Shown here: piece after piece, positions 24,093-33,471 of the stretch | Layout: each line of letters starts with the position of its first letter | How positions within the stretch are numbered: position 1 is the stretch's first letter | Assembly: GCA_947625425.1 (NCBI GenBank) | Contig: CANQOH010000006.1 | Span: 1-50,070, forward strand | Length of the DNA stretch: 50,070 nt | Source: an uncultured Bacilli bacterium | GTDB taxonomy: Bacteria; Bacillota_I; Bacilli_A; RF39; UBA660 | Direction: 5' to 3' | The notes under the pieces: model-generated | The model's database searches: none | Told to the model about the DNA's origin: nothing | Seen by the model: the letters and a program-made list of their open reading frames with translations, nothing else | Program-made: the position numbers and the translations under genes

Positions 24093-26888
24093 ATGAAAAA
24101 ATTATTTGCAAAAGAGAAAACTGGAAGAGCAATTCTAACATATTCTATAATATTTATAATACTATCTATTTTTATATATTTATGCTTTAGCTATGCTGGA
24201 AAATCATTTGTGAGTAGCGTTGATGCTATAAACCAACACTTTGTTACCTTAAAAAGTTGGCGAAGCCTCTTATTAAATTTCTTTAAAGCAGGAGAATTTA
24301 ATACGTTTACATGGCGCATTGGTAATGGTATCGATTTATTTGCTGACTATGGATACTATATTATAGGTGATTTTATTAGCTATTTAAGCGTCTTAGTACC
24401 AGAAAAATTTTTATATTATTTTTATACTTTATCAATTTTTATAAGATTCTATTTAATTGGCATAAGTTTTATTATTTACGCCAAATATAAAAAATATAAT
24501 AATTTTGCTTCAATAAATGGTGCTATATGTTATACATTTATGAGTTATAGTTTAGCTTTGGCTTTTAGACATCCATATTTTGCTAATGCCTTTATATTAT
24601 TCCCATTATTGCTTCTTGGAATGGATAAAATAGTTCTAGAAAACAAAAAAGTATTCTATATATTTATGATTTTTATTTCCTTTGTTTCAAGTTTTTACTT
24701 TGCATATATAATGTCATTATGTTTATTAATATATGGTTTAATTCTAATCATTTCTACATATAAGAAAGATGGTATAAAAGTTATTGTCAAAAATTTAATA
24801 AAAGTATTCTTATGTTCAATAATTGGTATCATAATGTCTTCATTTGTATTATTACCAATTTTAAATCAGTATTTAAATTCAAATAGAGGAAGTTCTTTAT
24901 CAATTTTTGACTTTAAATATAATTATGCTTATTATGCAAGTATAGCTAGATCATTAGCAACATTCCAAGCTAACCAATTAGTTGCTTTAGGTTTAAATCC
25001 AATAATTTTAATAGCATTACCAATAGCTATAAAAAATTATAAAAAGAATTATCGTTATCTTCTTTTAGCCGCTGCTTTATTAATAGTATCATTATTACCA
25101 TTTTTATCAGGTATCTTTGCTGGTTTTTCATTTCCAACAAATCGTCATGTCTTCGTTATATCATTAGTTTTGTGTTTATTAATTACAGAATTATTGAATA
25201 ATGAAATTAATTTAACAAAAAAGGATTTATTGCTAATAATTATTTTTAATTTAATATACTTTGCTATAGCTTTTCATTATGGAACACTTGATAAAATTGC
25301 CGTCTTTTCAATTATGTGTGTAACTATATTATTATTGATTTTCTACTTTAGAAATGATATAGAAAAATACATAAAGAAAACAACCAATTTAAAGAAATAT
25401 TGTACTTATAATATACTAGTAACTATAATTTTAGTATGCATTACTGCTAACCGTAATAATTTATTTTTTGATGAAAATAGAGTAGTAGAAGAATACATAA
25501 ATTCCGGAGCAGTTACATACTTTTACAATACTAATTACGGCTTTGCACCAGCGTTCGATCAACTTGTATCTGAAATAAATGACACAGATAATGAATTTTA
25601 TAAAATAGGTAAAACACAAAGTGATACATTTAATGATGGTTTATTCTTTAATTATAATACAATAAGCTATTATTATAGTATTGTTCCAGGAATACTCCAA
25701 CAATTACCATATGATTTATCCAATATAGCATATTCAACTAGTATGGAAACATCACAATTTAATCATCGTACTAAAATTACCACTTTATTAGGCACAAAAT
25801 ATTATGTTATGGCAGATGATAAAGATTTACCATATGGTTATAAATTGCTTAAAGAAGATGAATCAAATATTTATCAAAATAGAACTCCGGTTCCATTTGC
25901 TACGTATTATGATAAGTACATTAATACAGATGAATATGAAAATTTAGATAACCTTGAAAAAGAAAGTAGTTTATTAAAAAATATAGTCCTTAGTAAAAAT
26001 GATAGTAAAAATATCGTTCATAATGATTCTTATTATGAAGGAATATCAAAAGACATTAGTAAATTAGAGTATCAAATTTCTAATGATAGTCATCATATAG
26101 CTGTTACTAAAAATGGTAGTGACGATGAAGAAAATGATAATAAGATTACTATTACAATTGAACCAAATCAAAAATTTAATGGTGAAATATATTTAAAGAT
26201 AGATAATATTGAATTAAAACCATATACAAAGAAAGAATTATACAAAATAAAAACTACTCAACAAAATTACTCAAAACGTGAATTTGATAGATCATACGAA
26301 CACTATGATGACAAATCATCATTTACTATGACAATAACTTATAATGAAAAGAAGTTTACTAAAGCATTCCGTGATAATCGTTATGAATCATATTCAAGTG
26401 GCAGCAATAATGTATTAGTTAATTTAGGTTATTATGATAATCTAGATGATATCGAAGATAACAAACTTGAAATAACATTATCAGCTTTAGGTGAATATAC
26501 CTACGACAATTTAGAACTATTACTAGTTACCTTCGATGATTATGAAGATGATATAGCTAACTTAAATAAATCAAATTATAAAACAATTGAATATAAAAAC
26601 GGCTATATGAAAGGTACAGTAGACTTAGAAAAACCTGGTATCATTCAATTTGCCACTGCTTATGTTGATGGTTGGGATTTATATATCGATGGTAAAAAAT
26701 CCGAAATCTTAAATGTTAACAAATACTTCTTAGGTACTTATATGGATAAAGGTAAACATACTATTGAACTTAAATATCATACGCCAATGATAAAAGAAGG
26801 AGCTATAATATCTCTTATAAGCTTAATAATATACATAATAGTTATTATATTTGATTATAAAAAAAATAAAGTTGACTTAAAAAAATAA
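24093..26888 (+). CDS. yfhO: YfhO family membrane glycosyltransferase
   Basis: This 931-aa protein has a long N-terminal membrane domain of about 12 helices (residues 15-445), a large outside domain (about 450-895) and a final helix near 897-920. The early loop VSSVDAINQHFVTLKSWRSLL and GEFNTFTWRIGNGIDLFADYGYY are hallmark YfhO positions, and the C-terminal part has VDGWDLYIDGKKSEILNVN. YfhO proteins are GT-C enzymes that take a sugar from a lipid carrier to lipoteichoic or wall teichoic acid; the GtrB/CsbB-like enzyme at 16749 could supply that donor. RBS CTGGAGGAG. Its 3' end overlaps the promoter of the glyS leader. Confidence 0.9.
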   Translation: MKKLFAKEKTGRAILTYSIIFIILSIFIYLCFSYAGKSFVSSVDAINQHFVTLKSWRSLLLNFFKAGEFNTFTWRIGNGIDLFADYGYYIIGDFISYLSVLVPEKFLYYFYTLSIFIRFYLIGISFIIYAKYKKYNNFASINGAICYTFMSYSLALAFRHPYFANAFILFPLLLLGMDKIVLENKKVFYIFMIFISFVSSFYFAYIMSLCLLIYGLILIISTYKKDGIKVIVKNLIKVFLCSIIGIIMSSFVLLPILNQYLNSNRGSSLSIFDFKYNYAYYASIARSLATFQANQLVALGLNPIILIALPIAIKNYKKNYRYLLLAAALLIVSLLPFLSGIFAGFSFPTNRHVFVISLVLCLLITELLNNEINLTKKDLLLIIIFNLIYFAIAFHYGTLDKIAVFSIMCVTILLLIFYFRNDIEKYIKKTTNLKKYCTYNILVTIILVCITANRNNLFFDENRVVEEYINSGAVTYFYNTNYGFAPAFDQLVSEINDTDNEFYKIGKTQSDTFNDGLFFNYNTISYYYSIVPGILQQLPYDLSNIAYSTSMETSQFNHRTKITTLLGTKYYVMADDKDLPYGYKLLKEDESNIYQNRTPVPFATYYDKYINTDEYENLDNLEKESSLLKNIVLSKNDSKNIVHNDSYYEGISKDISKLEYQISNDSHHIAVTKNGSDDEENDNKITITIEPNQKFNGEIYLKIDNIELKPYTKKELYKIKTTQQNYSKREFDRSYEHYDDKSSFTMTITYNEKKFTKAFRDNRYESYSSGSNNVLVNLGYYDNLDDIEDNKLEITLSALGEYTYDNLELLLVTFDDYEDDIANLNKSNYKTIEYKNGYMKGTVDLEKPGIIQFATAYVDGWDLYIDGKKSEILNVNKYFLGTYMDKGKHTIELKYHTPMIKEGAIISLISLIIYIIVIIFDYKKNKVDLKK

Positions 26889-26899
26889 TTTGTTATAAT
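26872..26899 (+). promoter_or_regulatory. Promoter of the glyS T-box leader
   Basis: TTGACT (26872-26877), a 16-nt spacer and TATAAT (26894-26899), overlapping the end of the yfhO-like gene. The transcript should start near 26906. Confidence 0.82.
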
Positions 26900-26905
26900 T
26901 AGGAC

Positions 26906-27027
26906 ATACAAGCGATGAGTGGGTTGGCAACCATGAGCTATATAAATAAAGGTGATTTCTTCTAGAAATAAGTAGGATGGAACCGCGGGTAATAACTCGT
27001 TCCTACATATTTCTAGAAGTTTTTTTA
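26906..27027 (+). promoter_or_regulatory. T-box riboswitch (tRNA-Gly sensing) with terminator, very short
   Basis: The T-box core TGGAACCGCGG (26978-26988) lies in an antiterminator closed by GTAGGA/TCCTAC. A perfect 11-bp terminator helix pairs CTTCTAGAAAT (26959-26969) with ATTTCTAGAAG (27009-27019) before a T run (27020-27027). AGAAAT (26964-26969) can instead pair with upstream ATTTCT (26955-26960) as a Stem III. Only about 50 nt are left for Stem I, far less than usual. They include a hairpin GGTT-GGC-AACC (26922-26932) whose loop is the glycine codon GGC; a GGT at 26951-26953 is another candidate specifier. Uncharged tRNA-Gly should allow read-through into glyS. Confidence 0.9.
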
Positions 27028-27066
27028 TTATCATCGCTAATAAAATTTGAAAGTGAGGAAATATTT

Positions 27067-28446
27067 ATGAAAGAAATTAAAATGGATGACATAGTAAATT
27101 ATTGTAAGCAATATGGTTTCATCTTCCAAGGAAGTGAAATATATGGTGGACTTTCTAATACATGGGATTACGGACCATTAGGAAGAGAATTAAAAGAAAA
27201 TGTTCGTCGTGCCTGGTGGAAAAAATTTATCCAAGAAAATCCTTATAATTATGGTGTAGATGCAGCTATTCTTATGAATCCAGAAGTATGGGTAGCTAGT
27301 GGCCATGTCACTAATTTTAACGATCCATTAATTGATTGTAAAAAATGTAAGAGTCGTCATCGTGCTGATAAATTAATTGAAGAATTTACCAAAGGTAAAG
27401 AAACTGGTGACGGATGGGATAATGAAAAAATAGAGAAGTTTATCGCTGACAATCATATTACATGTCCAAAATGTGGTGCTGAAGACTTCACGCCAATTAG
27501 AAAATTCAATTTATTATTTGAAACTCATCAAGGTGTTACTGAAGATACTAAATCAAAAGTATATCTACGTGGTGAAACAGCTCAAGGTATCTTTGTTAAC
27601 TTCTTAAATGTTCAAAGAAGTATGCGTGCTAAAGTACCATTTGGTATTGGTCAAACAGGTAAAAGTTTCCGTAATGAAATAACTCCAGGTAACTTCACCT
27701 TTAGAACAAGAGAATTTGAACAAATGGAACTTGAATTCTTCTGTAAACCAGACACTGACCTAGAATGGTTCGGTTATTGGAAAAATTATTGTATTGATTG
27801 GTTAAAATCATTAGGTATGAAAAGTGATCGCTTAAGATATCGTGATCACTCTAAAGAAGAATTATCTTTCTATAGTAAAGCTACGACTGATATTGAATTC
27901 CTATTCCCAATGGGTTGGGGTGAATTATGGGGTATAGCTGATCGTACTGATTATGACCTAGGTGTTCATATGGAACATTCAAAACAAGATTTAAGATACT
28001 TAGATCCTGAAACAAACGAAAAATATCTTCCATATGTTATTGAACCATCATTAGGTTTAGATCGTGCCATCTTAGCTTTCTTATGCAATGCTTATGAAGT
28101 AGAAGAACTAGATAATAACGATTCACGTGAAGTTTTAAAGATTCATCCAGCATTAGCACCTATTAAAGCTACAATCTTACCATTAATTAAAAAAGTTCAT
28201 AAAGATAAAGCTATGGAAGTATATTCATTACTATGTAAAGACTTCTATGTTACATATGATGAATCAGGTTCTATTGGTAAACGATATCGTCGTAATGACG
28301 CTGTTGGAACCCCATTTAGTATTACAATCGATGATGAAACCTTAGAAAACAATATTGTTACCGTAAGAGATCGTGATACGATGGAACAAATCAAATTAAA
28401 TATCGATGAACTATCTGATTATATAAAAAGTAAAATTGAATTTTAA
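27067..28446 (+). CDS. glyS: Glycyl-tRNA synthetase, single-chain type
   Basis: The protein has 459 aa from ATG 27067 (RBS GTGAGGAAA). An in-frame ATG at 26977 lies inside the T-box and is not the start. The class II core shows [50 protein letters not shown] and [15 protein letters not shown]. The insertion carries two CxxC pairs (CKKCKS, CPKCGA), a likely zinc site. The C-terminal anticodon-binding domain has [26 protein letters not shown]. This is the homodimeric GlyRS of Mycoplasma, many Bacilli and archaea, not the alpha2beta2 GlyQ/GlyS type. Expression is controlled by the T-box in front of it. Confidence 0.97.
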   Translation: MKEIKMDDIVNYCKQYGFIFQGSEIYGGLSNTWDYGPLGRELKENVRRAWWKKFIQENPYNYGVDAAILMNPEVWVASGHVTNFNDPLIDCKKCKSRHRADKLIEEFTKGKETGDGWDNEKIEKFIADNHITCPKCGAEDFTPIRKFNLLFETHQGVTEDTKSKVYLRGETAQGIFVNFLNVQRSMRAKVPFGIGQTGKSFRNEITPGNFTFRTREFEQMELEFFCKPDTDLEWFGYWKNYCIDWLKSLGMKSDRLRYRDHSKEELSFYSKATTDIEFLFPMGWGELWGIADRTDYDLGVHMEHSKQDLRYLDPETNEKYLPYVIEPSLGLDRAILAFLCNAYEVEELDNNDSREVLKIHPALAPIKATILPLIKKVHKDKAMEVYSLLCKDFYVTYDESGSIGKRYRRNDAVGTPFSITIDDETLENNIVTVRDRDTMEQIKLNIDELSDYIKSKIEF

Positions 28447-28460
28447 TGTCAAATTCCAGT

Positions 28461-28486
28461 AAAGGCAGAAAATCTTCTGCCTTTTT
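28461..28486 (+). terminator. Terminator after glyS
   Basis: A 10-bp stem AAAGGCAGAA/TTCTGCCTTT with loop AATC is followed by a short T tail. Confidence 0.9.
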
Positions 28487-28551
28487 ATTTGGTTATCAAA
28501 AAAATATATTATATAATAAACAAAGTATTTTTAAAAAGGGAGTGAAATATT

Positions 28552-30123
28552 ATGGATTTATTACAATTTAAAGAATATTTAAATACAAGAGTTATTACTT
28601 TAAAAAAAGATTTAGTTAGTATAGAAACAGAAATATCTTCATTATCACTTGTTAAAAATTTCAATTTAACAGAATATGGTACTCGAGAATCATTTATTCA
28701 AAAGTATTACGATAGTAAACCAAAAAGATTAATTAATATTCATCTAAAACCATCAGAAGCTAAACTACAAGAATTCGCTTATAATTACGTCTATGAAGAA
28801 TTAGATAAGAAAAGAGTTACCTTACAACGTATAATAGATGAATTAGTTTATGCCATTCATCGTATAAATGATGATGGCTTAGTTACTGAAGAAATATTTC
28901 CGTTAAATAATGTCATATCTGAATTATTAAATTATTGTCAAATAAATAAAATAGAGGCTAAAGATTTCTTAAGTCAACTTAGCGAATTATCAAGACCAGT
29001 AAAAAAAGATCCTGAAAATGCTGAACGTGAAATTATAAGTGATTTAGCTACTTATTTTGATTCTAATAATGAATTAAACTCTGACATATCTACCGCTAAT
29101 CTTCTATTTATCTTAGATAAAGTATTTACGACTATAATAGCCAAAGATAAGCAAGAAAATAAGGAATACTTTAAACAAGTTAATTCATATTTGAGAGCAT
29201 TAAAAGGTCCTAAAACTCAAAAAAAGCAATTAACTAGTCAAAAAAGAGCCATTATGGAACTACAAAAATATCTTAAAGGTGATGAAATAATAAGTTTACC
29301 AAATAACATTGATGAATTCACTAAATTATTATCTTTAGCTGGTTTAAATGAAGAACAGATAAACACTTACACTTTATTAATGACGGATGCCTTAAATAAA
29401 CACAAAGAAGCTAAAGAACAAGCTGAATTAAAACGTATAATGAGTTTCTATATTGCTAAAGAAGACCTTGATACCTTAGCAGAAGCTGATAAATTAATAG
29501 CTACTACCGACGATATCGATACTGCCACCTTATTAGTAAGTATTAAAAACGATATTTATTCAATATGTAAATACATTGATTTTATTAAAGGAACAAATGA
29601 GGCACATACATCAATAGAATATCTATTTCAAAAATTAAACTCTTTAAAAATAATTATTGATCGAGCTAAGAATCCATCAAGTATTGAAAGAAATAACTTC
29701 TATTACTTAACTGATCATTCTCATTTACCAGTATTAATGGCTAATATAGAATTATTAGATATTGTATTATATGAAGACATATATAATCAATTAACTGCTT
29801 TAGGTAATAATACTGTTTCTGGTACTAAAATAGGGGAAAAAGATGGTATTGGAATCTATCGTTTACATGGTAAATCTATCACAATCATCTATACTAAATA
29901 CAATAATGAAATAATAATAGTCTCAATAAAATCATTTACAGCTCTAAAAAATGATGAACCAATAAGTAATAAAACATTTAAAGCTATTAGTAAACTTCAT
30001 CATACTCAAAAAGATGAAGCAATAACAAATCTTCATAATACATATGAAAGTCTTATTGCAAGTCAATTAGACTTAGGTAAAGAACATCCTAAATTAACTT
30101 TTCATCCTCCGTTAAATAAATAA
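28552..30123 (+). CDS. Uncharacterised 523-aa helical protein with a RelE-like C-terminal stretch
   Basis: I do not recognise this protein as a named family. It has no signal peptide or membrane segment. Residues 1-60 and 85-110 look like coiled coil (LKKDLVSIETEISSL), and 150-420 is helical and charged. Near residues 430-465 a beta-rich stretch IGIYRLHGKSITIIYTKYN and IIIVSIKSF has the look of a RelE/ParE-fold strand pair; this is a visual impression only. It stands alone between the glyS terminator and the sepF promoter. A weak promoter (TTGGTT 28489, TATAAT 28512-28517, 17-nt spacer) and the RBS AAAGGGAGTG precede ATG 28552. Confidence 0.6.
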   Translation: MDLLQFKEYLNTRVITLKKDLVSIETEISSLSLVKNFNLTEYGTRESFIQKYYDSKPKRLINIHLKPSEAKLQEFAYNYVYEELDKKRVTLQRIIDELVYAIHRINDDGLVTEEIFPLNNVISELLNYCQINKIEAKDFLSQLSELSRPVKKDPENAEREIISDLATYFDSNNELNSDISTANLLFILDKVFTTIIAKDKQENKEYFKQVNSYLRALKGPKTQKKQLTSQKRAIMELQKYLKGDEIISLPNNIDEFTKLLSLAGLNEEQINTYTLLMTDALNKHKEAKEQAELKRIMSFYIAKEDLDTLAEADKLIATTDDIDTATLLVSIKNDIYSICKYIDFIKGTNEAHTSIEYLFQKLNSLKIIIDRAKNPSSIERNNFYYLTDHSHLPVLMANIELLDIVLYEDIYNQLTALGNNTVSGTKIGEKDGIGIYRLHGKSITIIYTKYNNEIIIVSIKSFTALKNDEPISNKTFKAISKLHHTQKDEAITNLHNTYESLIASQLDLGKEHPKLTFHPPLNK

Positions 30124-30142
30124 TATTTTTATCTTAATTATA

Positions 30143-30171
30143 TTGAAAAAATAAAGAATATCATTTATAAT
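30143..30171 (+). promoter_or_regulatory. Promoter of sepF-divIVA
   Basis: TTGAAA (30143-30148), a 17-nt spacer and TATAAT (30166-30171), 33 nt before the sepF ATG. Confidence 0.75.
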
Positions 30172-30203
30172 TAAAAGGGTAATAAAGTGTAGGAGGCATA
30201 TAT

Positions 30204-30605
30204 ATGGCATTTAGTATAAAGAAGATATTTGAACCAGTTGATGATGATGAAAGAAGTTTAAATGGTACAGAAGATAACTATTATGAAACAGATTCTAAAG
30301 AAATAGATAATAGTTCTAATAAAATGATCTTATTAGAACCACGTGCTTATTCTGAATCTCAACAAATAGCAGATCATCTTAAAAATCGTAATAGTGTAGT
30401 TGTAAATTTAAAAAGAGTTACATCAGATCAAGCAAAAAGAATTATTGACTTTTTGAGTGGTTGCATTTATGCTATAGGCGGAACTATGCAAAAAGTTGGT
30501 GTTGGAATTTATCTTTGTACACCAAATAATGTTAATGTTCAAGGTAAGATAAGTGATGATAGTGCCAAAGAACAAGAAAAAAGTGAAGAAGAAATAGAAT
30601 GGTAA
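30204..30605 (+). CDS. sepF: Cell division protein SepF
   Basis: This 133-aa protein begins with a short membrane-binding helix ([11 protein letters not shown]), then an acidic linker, then the SepF domain (about residues 40-115) with [40 protein letters not shown] and [19 protein letters not shown]. SepF forms rings that bundle FtsZ filaments and tie them to the membrane. divIVA follows after 27 nt, as in the division clusters of many Firmicutes. The RBS AGGAGG precedes ATG 30204. Confidence 0.95.
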   Translation: MAFSIKKIFEPVDDDERSLNGTEDNYYETDSKEIDNSSNKMILLEPRAYSESQQIADHLKNRNSVVVNLKRVTSDQAKRIIDFLSGCIYAIGGTMQKVGVGIYLCTPNNVNVQGKISDDSAKEQEKSEEEIEW

Positions 30606-30632
30606 TATCATACTCTTTATAAGAGGTGAGTC

Positions 30633-31073
30633 ATGAAAAATTTTAACACAGTCACTAATGGTTATGACAAAGATGAAGTAAATTCTTTTGTTAATGAAGT
30701 AACCACTGAATATGAAAGTATCTTAAATAAATTAAAGAGCAAAGAAAAAGAAGTTGCTTTCCTTCAAAGTGAACTTAATCGTTATAAAGACATTGAAACA
30801 ACCATGAATAAAGCTGTTTTAATTGCTGAAGACTCATCAAATCAAATAAGGAGAATTGCCAAAGAAGAAGCTAACATTATAATTGAAAACGCCAAAAAGA
30901 ATGCTTCACAAATTGTAAATGATGCTTTAATTAAAGCCGAAAAGACGGAAATCGAAGTCGACAATCTACGTCGCAGTATTAAAATTTATAAAGCTCGTAT
31001 TAAAGAAGTTGTTAAAGAACAACTTACAATGGTCGATGATGTCGATAATATTAATTTAGACGAAAGAGAGTAA
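30633..31073 (+). CDS. divIVA: DivIVA domain protein
   Basis: This 146-aa protein has the DivIVA N-terminal lipid-binding signature FNTVTNGYDKDEVNSFVNEV, then a long coiled coil (about residues 25-135) with repeats such as LKSKEKEVAFLQSELNRY and EEANIIIENAKKNASQIV. DivIVA-type proteins mark strongly curved membrane at poles and division sites and place division or sporulation factors. It is shorter than B. subtilis DivIVA (164 aa), so a related GpsB-like role is possible. The terminator hairpin overlaps its last codons. Confidence 0.9.
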   Translation: MKNFNTVTNGYDKDEVNSFVNEVTTEYESILNKLKSKEKEVAFLQSELNRYKDIETTMNKAVLIAEDSSNQIRRIAKEEANIIIENAKKNASQIVNDALIKAEKTEIEVDNLRRSIKIYKARIKEVVKEQLTMVDDVDNINLDERE

Positions 31074-31084
31074 TCTCTTTTTTT
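31063..31084 (+). terminator. Terminator overlapping the divIVA end
   Basis: A 7-bp stem AAAGAGA/TCTCTTT with loop GTAA is followed by TTTT. The stop codon is in the loop. Confidence 0.8.
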
Positions 31085-31772
31085 ATTTGTTATTTTTATA
31101 AAATTCCTTATATAACTTAGCCAAAGCTCTTTTTTCAATTCTTGATACATAACTACGTGATATCTTTAACTCTTTAGCAATCTCTTTCTGCGTATATGGT
31201 TCCGTATTATATAAACCATATCTTTTAATAATAATTTCTTTTTCTCTAGGACTTAAAACCTCTAAATACTTATGTAATAATTCTAAATTAATATTATTAA
31301 ATATTTTAGTCGGTAAATCATCTTCTTCATCTGGTAAAACATCAATCAAAGATATTTCATTACCATCCTTATCTAAACCAATATAATCATTTAAACTAAT
31401 ATCATTCCCATACTTCTTATTACTTCTAAAATACATTAATATTTCATTTTCTGCACATTTAGCAATATAAGTCGTAATTTTAATCTTCTTACTTGGATCG
31501 TAACTATCTATTCCTTTAATAAGACCAATCGTCCCAATACTAATTAAATCATCACTTGATATATTTTTATCTTCAAATCTCTTGCATAAATGTGCTACTA
31601 ATCTTAAATTATGTTCAATTAACTTATTCCTAGCTTCCATATCACCATCAATCATCTTCTTAATACATTCCTCTTCTTCTAAACTACTAAGTGGTTCAGG
31701 AAACACATTATTAGAATAACTACCTGTAAAAGCAAATAAACCTTTAAATAAATTAAGTAACTTCAAAAACAT
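31083..31772 (-). CDS. sigK: Sporulation sigma factor SigK
   Basis: The protein has 229 aa from ATG 31772 (RBS TAGGTGATTTG); a TTG directly before it is not needed. A short hydrophobic pro-sequence (FLKLLNLFKGLFAFTGSYSNN) precedes FPEPLSSLEEEECI, as in pro-sigma-K. Region 2 has IEHNLRLVAHLCKRFE and DDLISIGTIGLIKGIDSYDPSK. Region 4 has LSPREKEIIIKRYGL and QKEIAKELKISRSYVSRIEKRALAKLY, nearly identical to B. subtilis SigK. It directs late mother-cell transcription, including gerE in that species. The gene is one piece, with no skin-like insertion. It is convergent with divIVA. Confidence 0.95.
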   Translation of the reverse strand: MFLKLLNLFKGLFAFTGSYSNNVFPEPLSSLEEEECIKKMIDGDMEARNKLIEHNLRLVAHLCKRFEDKNISSDDLISIGTIGLIKGIDSYDPSKKIKITTYIAKCAENEILMYFRSNKKYGNDISLNDYIGLDKDGNEISLIDVLPDEEDDLPTKIFNNINLELLHKYLEVLSPREKEIIIKRYGLYNTEPYTQKEIAKELKISRSYVSRIEKRALAKLYKEFYKNNK

Positions 31773-31793
31773 CAAATCACCTAATTAATTATA

Positions 31794-31822
31794 TTTAAAA
31801 TAACTATTAAAAATGATATAAT
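31794..31822 (+). promoter_or_regulatory. Likely promoter of the 31842 lipoprotein gene
   Basis: TATAAT (31817-31822) with a weak -35 TTTAAA (31794-31799) at 17 nt, placed only 20 nt before the start codon. Confidence 0.4.
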
Positions 31823-31841
31823 TTCTTTAAGGAATGATATT

Positions 31842-32741
31842 ATGCGAAGACTTATAAAACTATTTATGTTACTTTTAATATGTCTTATTCTTTCTTCATG
31901 TAATTCTAAAGAAGAATATAAATTAGTTGAAATAACTAGTCATGATTTTCTAGTTAATATGAATAATAAAAAAGACTTTGTCTTTGCTTTTGTTAATGAA
32001 AATACTGATGATTATAAAGCCTTTATGAAAGATTTAGAAAATATTGTTAACAAAACTCATATCAATGTTTATTATATTGATTATAATCATATGGATTATG
32101 AATCATTTTCATATCTCGTTGATAGTATTAATTTAGTTTATAATAAATCTAGTTATTACGTTTATAAAGATAAATCATTTGTCGTTTCTGAAAGGTATTC
32201 TAACTATCAAAATATGTATAAAGCTTTAAAAAATTATACGCTTACAACCAAACTAGATATCTCATCTGATGATGAATTAAAAGCAAATTTCAACAAAGCC
32301 AAAGAAGAGTATGATAATGGTAATATTGGTAATGCTAATAATTACTTAAATCTTTCTTGGACTTTACAAGAAGCTAAAGACTTCTATCAAGAACATGAAC
32401 TATTTAAAATCCTTCATAGATGGGAAAACTATGAATTTACTAATCCCGAGAAATTAGATTACACAACTTATCGAAGTATCTTCTTTCCTACGCATTCTAA
32501 TCAATGCTCTCAAGCAAGTAAAAGTGGCTTATATGAAAATTTTGTCAAGCCAGACAAATTAGAAGAATATGAATTTCTCTACTATTACATAAAAGATGAT
32601 ATAATATATACAGCAAAATCAGATAAGACCGAACGTAGTGATTATAAAGCAACATACAAAATAAATAGTATAACTGATCAATTACTAAACTTAACTGATT
32701 TAAAAAATAATAAAGAATATGAATATATAAGAGGTGTATAA
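31842..32741 (+). CDS. Lipoprotein of unknown function, thioredoxin-fold-like
   Basis: This 299-aa protein has a lipoprotein signal peptide with lipobox LSSC (Cys20), so it should be anchored outside the membrane. Residues about 35-135 (FLVNMNNKKDFVFAFVNENTDDYKAF, INVYYIDYNHMD, SSYYVYKDKSFVV) follow the order of a thioredoxin-like fold but carry no CxxC, so redox activity is unlikely. The rest (NYLNLSWTLQEAKDFYQEHELFK onward) is not recognised. The following gene, a single-pass membrane protein, starts 1 nt after its stop, and the two probably form a unit at the cell surface. Confidence 0.65.
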   Translation: MRRLIKLFMLLLICLILSSCNSKEEYKLVEITSHDFLVNMNNKKDFVFAFVNENTDDYKAFMKDLENIVNKTHINVYYIDYNHMDYESFSYLVDSINLVYNKSSYYVYKDKSFVVSERYSNYQNMYKALKNYTLTTKLDISSDDELKANFNKAKEEYDNGNIGNANNYLNLSWTLQEAKDFYQEHELFKILHRWENYEFTNPEKLDYTTYRSIFFPTHSNQCSQASKSGLYENFVKPDKLEEYEFLYYYIKDDIIYTAKSDKTERSDYKATYKINSITDQLLNLTDLKNNKEYEYIRGV

Positions 32742-32742
32742 T

Positions 32743-33456
32743 ATGGCAATAATCAGAGTTGAAAAAAGAGATTCAAAAGCAAAAACTCCTAAAAAAGCTA
32801 AAAAGACTAAAGAGTTTAAAAGAGAACAAATAAGTAATAAAAAGTTTCTACTTATCATTATAATTATTGGTCTTCTTTTAATTATATGTACTTCCATATA
32901 TCGTTGGCAGAATAATAAAAAATATCAAGGATACTGGTGTAGTTATGTCGAACATTCTTTAATTGTTGTTCAATTAAAAGATGGACATACTGATGAAGAT
33001 GATAAAAAATTAGTTGAAAAGATCGAAACATTTGATAATGTTATAAGTAATAGCTATCAACCAAAAGAAGGTTATGAAGAAGAATTAAGTAATGACCCAG
33101 ACATTAATGACGCTTATGTTGTAAGTTTTTCTTCTTTAGATAATATTGGTACTTACATTGAAGAATTAGAAAAAATGCCTTCCGTCGTTCAAGTAACTCA
33201 ACAAAATGCTAAAGTAAATATGGCTTTATATAATCTTGAGTCATCTTCTAAATATACTTTTAAAGATTCCGATGAAGCAGAAGAAAAAGATATTGAAAAA
33301 GGTAAATATAAAATTAAAAATGGTGTTATAACATTTACTCCAGATAAAAAAGATGCTGAAACAAAATTATTATATATTAAAGATGATCATCTATGCGAAG
33401 ATCCAGATTGTACTCGAATCTTTGCTTCATCAAATGAAACATGTGGTACAGATTAA
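32743..33456 (+). CDS. Single-pass membrane protein with FtsX-ectodomain-like region
   Basis: The protein has 237 aa from ATG 32743 (RBS AAGAGGTG); a GTG at 32734 lies within that RBS. The N-terminus is very basic (KAKTPKKAKKTKEFKRE), then one membrane helix (about 35-53), then an outer domain. Residues about 65-155 run LIVVQLKDGHTDEDDKKLVEKI, NVISNSYQPKEGYEEEL, DAYVVSFSSLDNIGTYIEEL and MPSVVQVTQ. This is the strand-helix order of the FtsX extracellular domain, but the four-helix FtsX permease part is absent. The C-terminus has cysteines (HLCEDPDCTRIF, ETCGTD). An FtsX relation is inference; partners are unknown. Confidence 0.55.
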   Translation: MAIIRVEKRDSKAKTPKKAKKTKEFKREQISNKKFLLIIIIIGLLLIICTSIYRWQNNKKYQGYWCSYVEHSLIVVQLKDGHTDEDDKKLVEKIETFDNVISNSYQPKEGYEEELSNDPDINDAYVVSFSSLDNIGTYIEELEKMPSVVQVTQQNAKVNMALYNLESSSKYTFKDSDEAEEKDIEKGKYKIKNGVITFTPDKKDAETKLLYIKDDHLCEDPDCTRIFASSNETCGTD

Positions 33457-33471
33457 AATAAGGAGGATATT

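Noticed and set aside
26977..26979. ATG 26977 as the start of glyS
   Set aside because: It lies inside the T-box core before the terminator; ATG 27067 has an RBS and fits family length.
31083..31772. A skin-type insertion in sigK
   Set aside because: The coding sequence is continuous from the pro-sequence to region 4.
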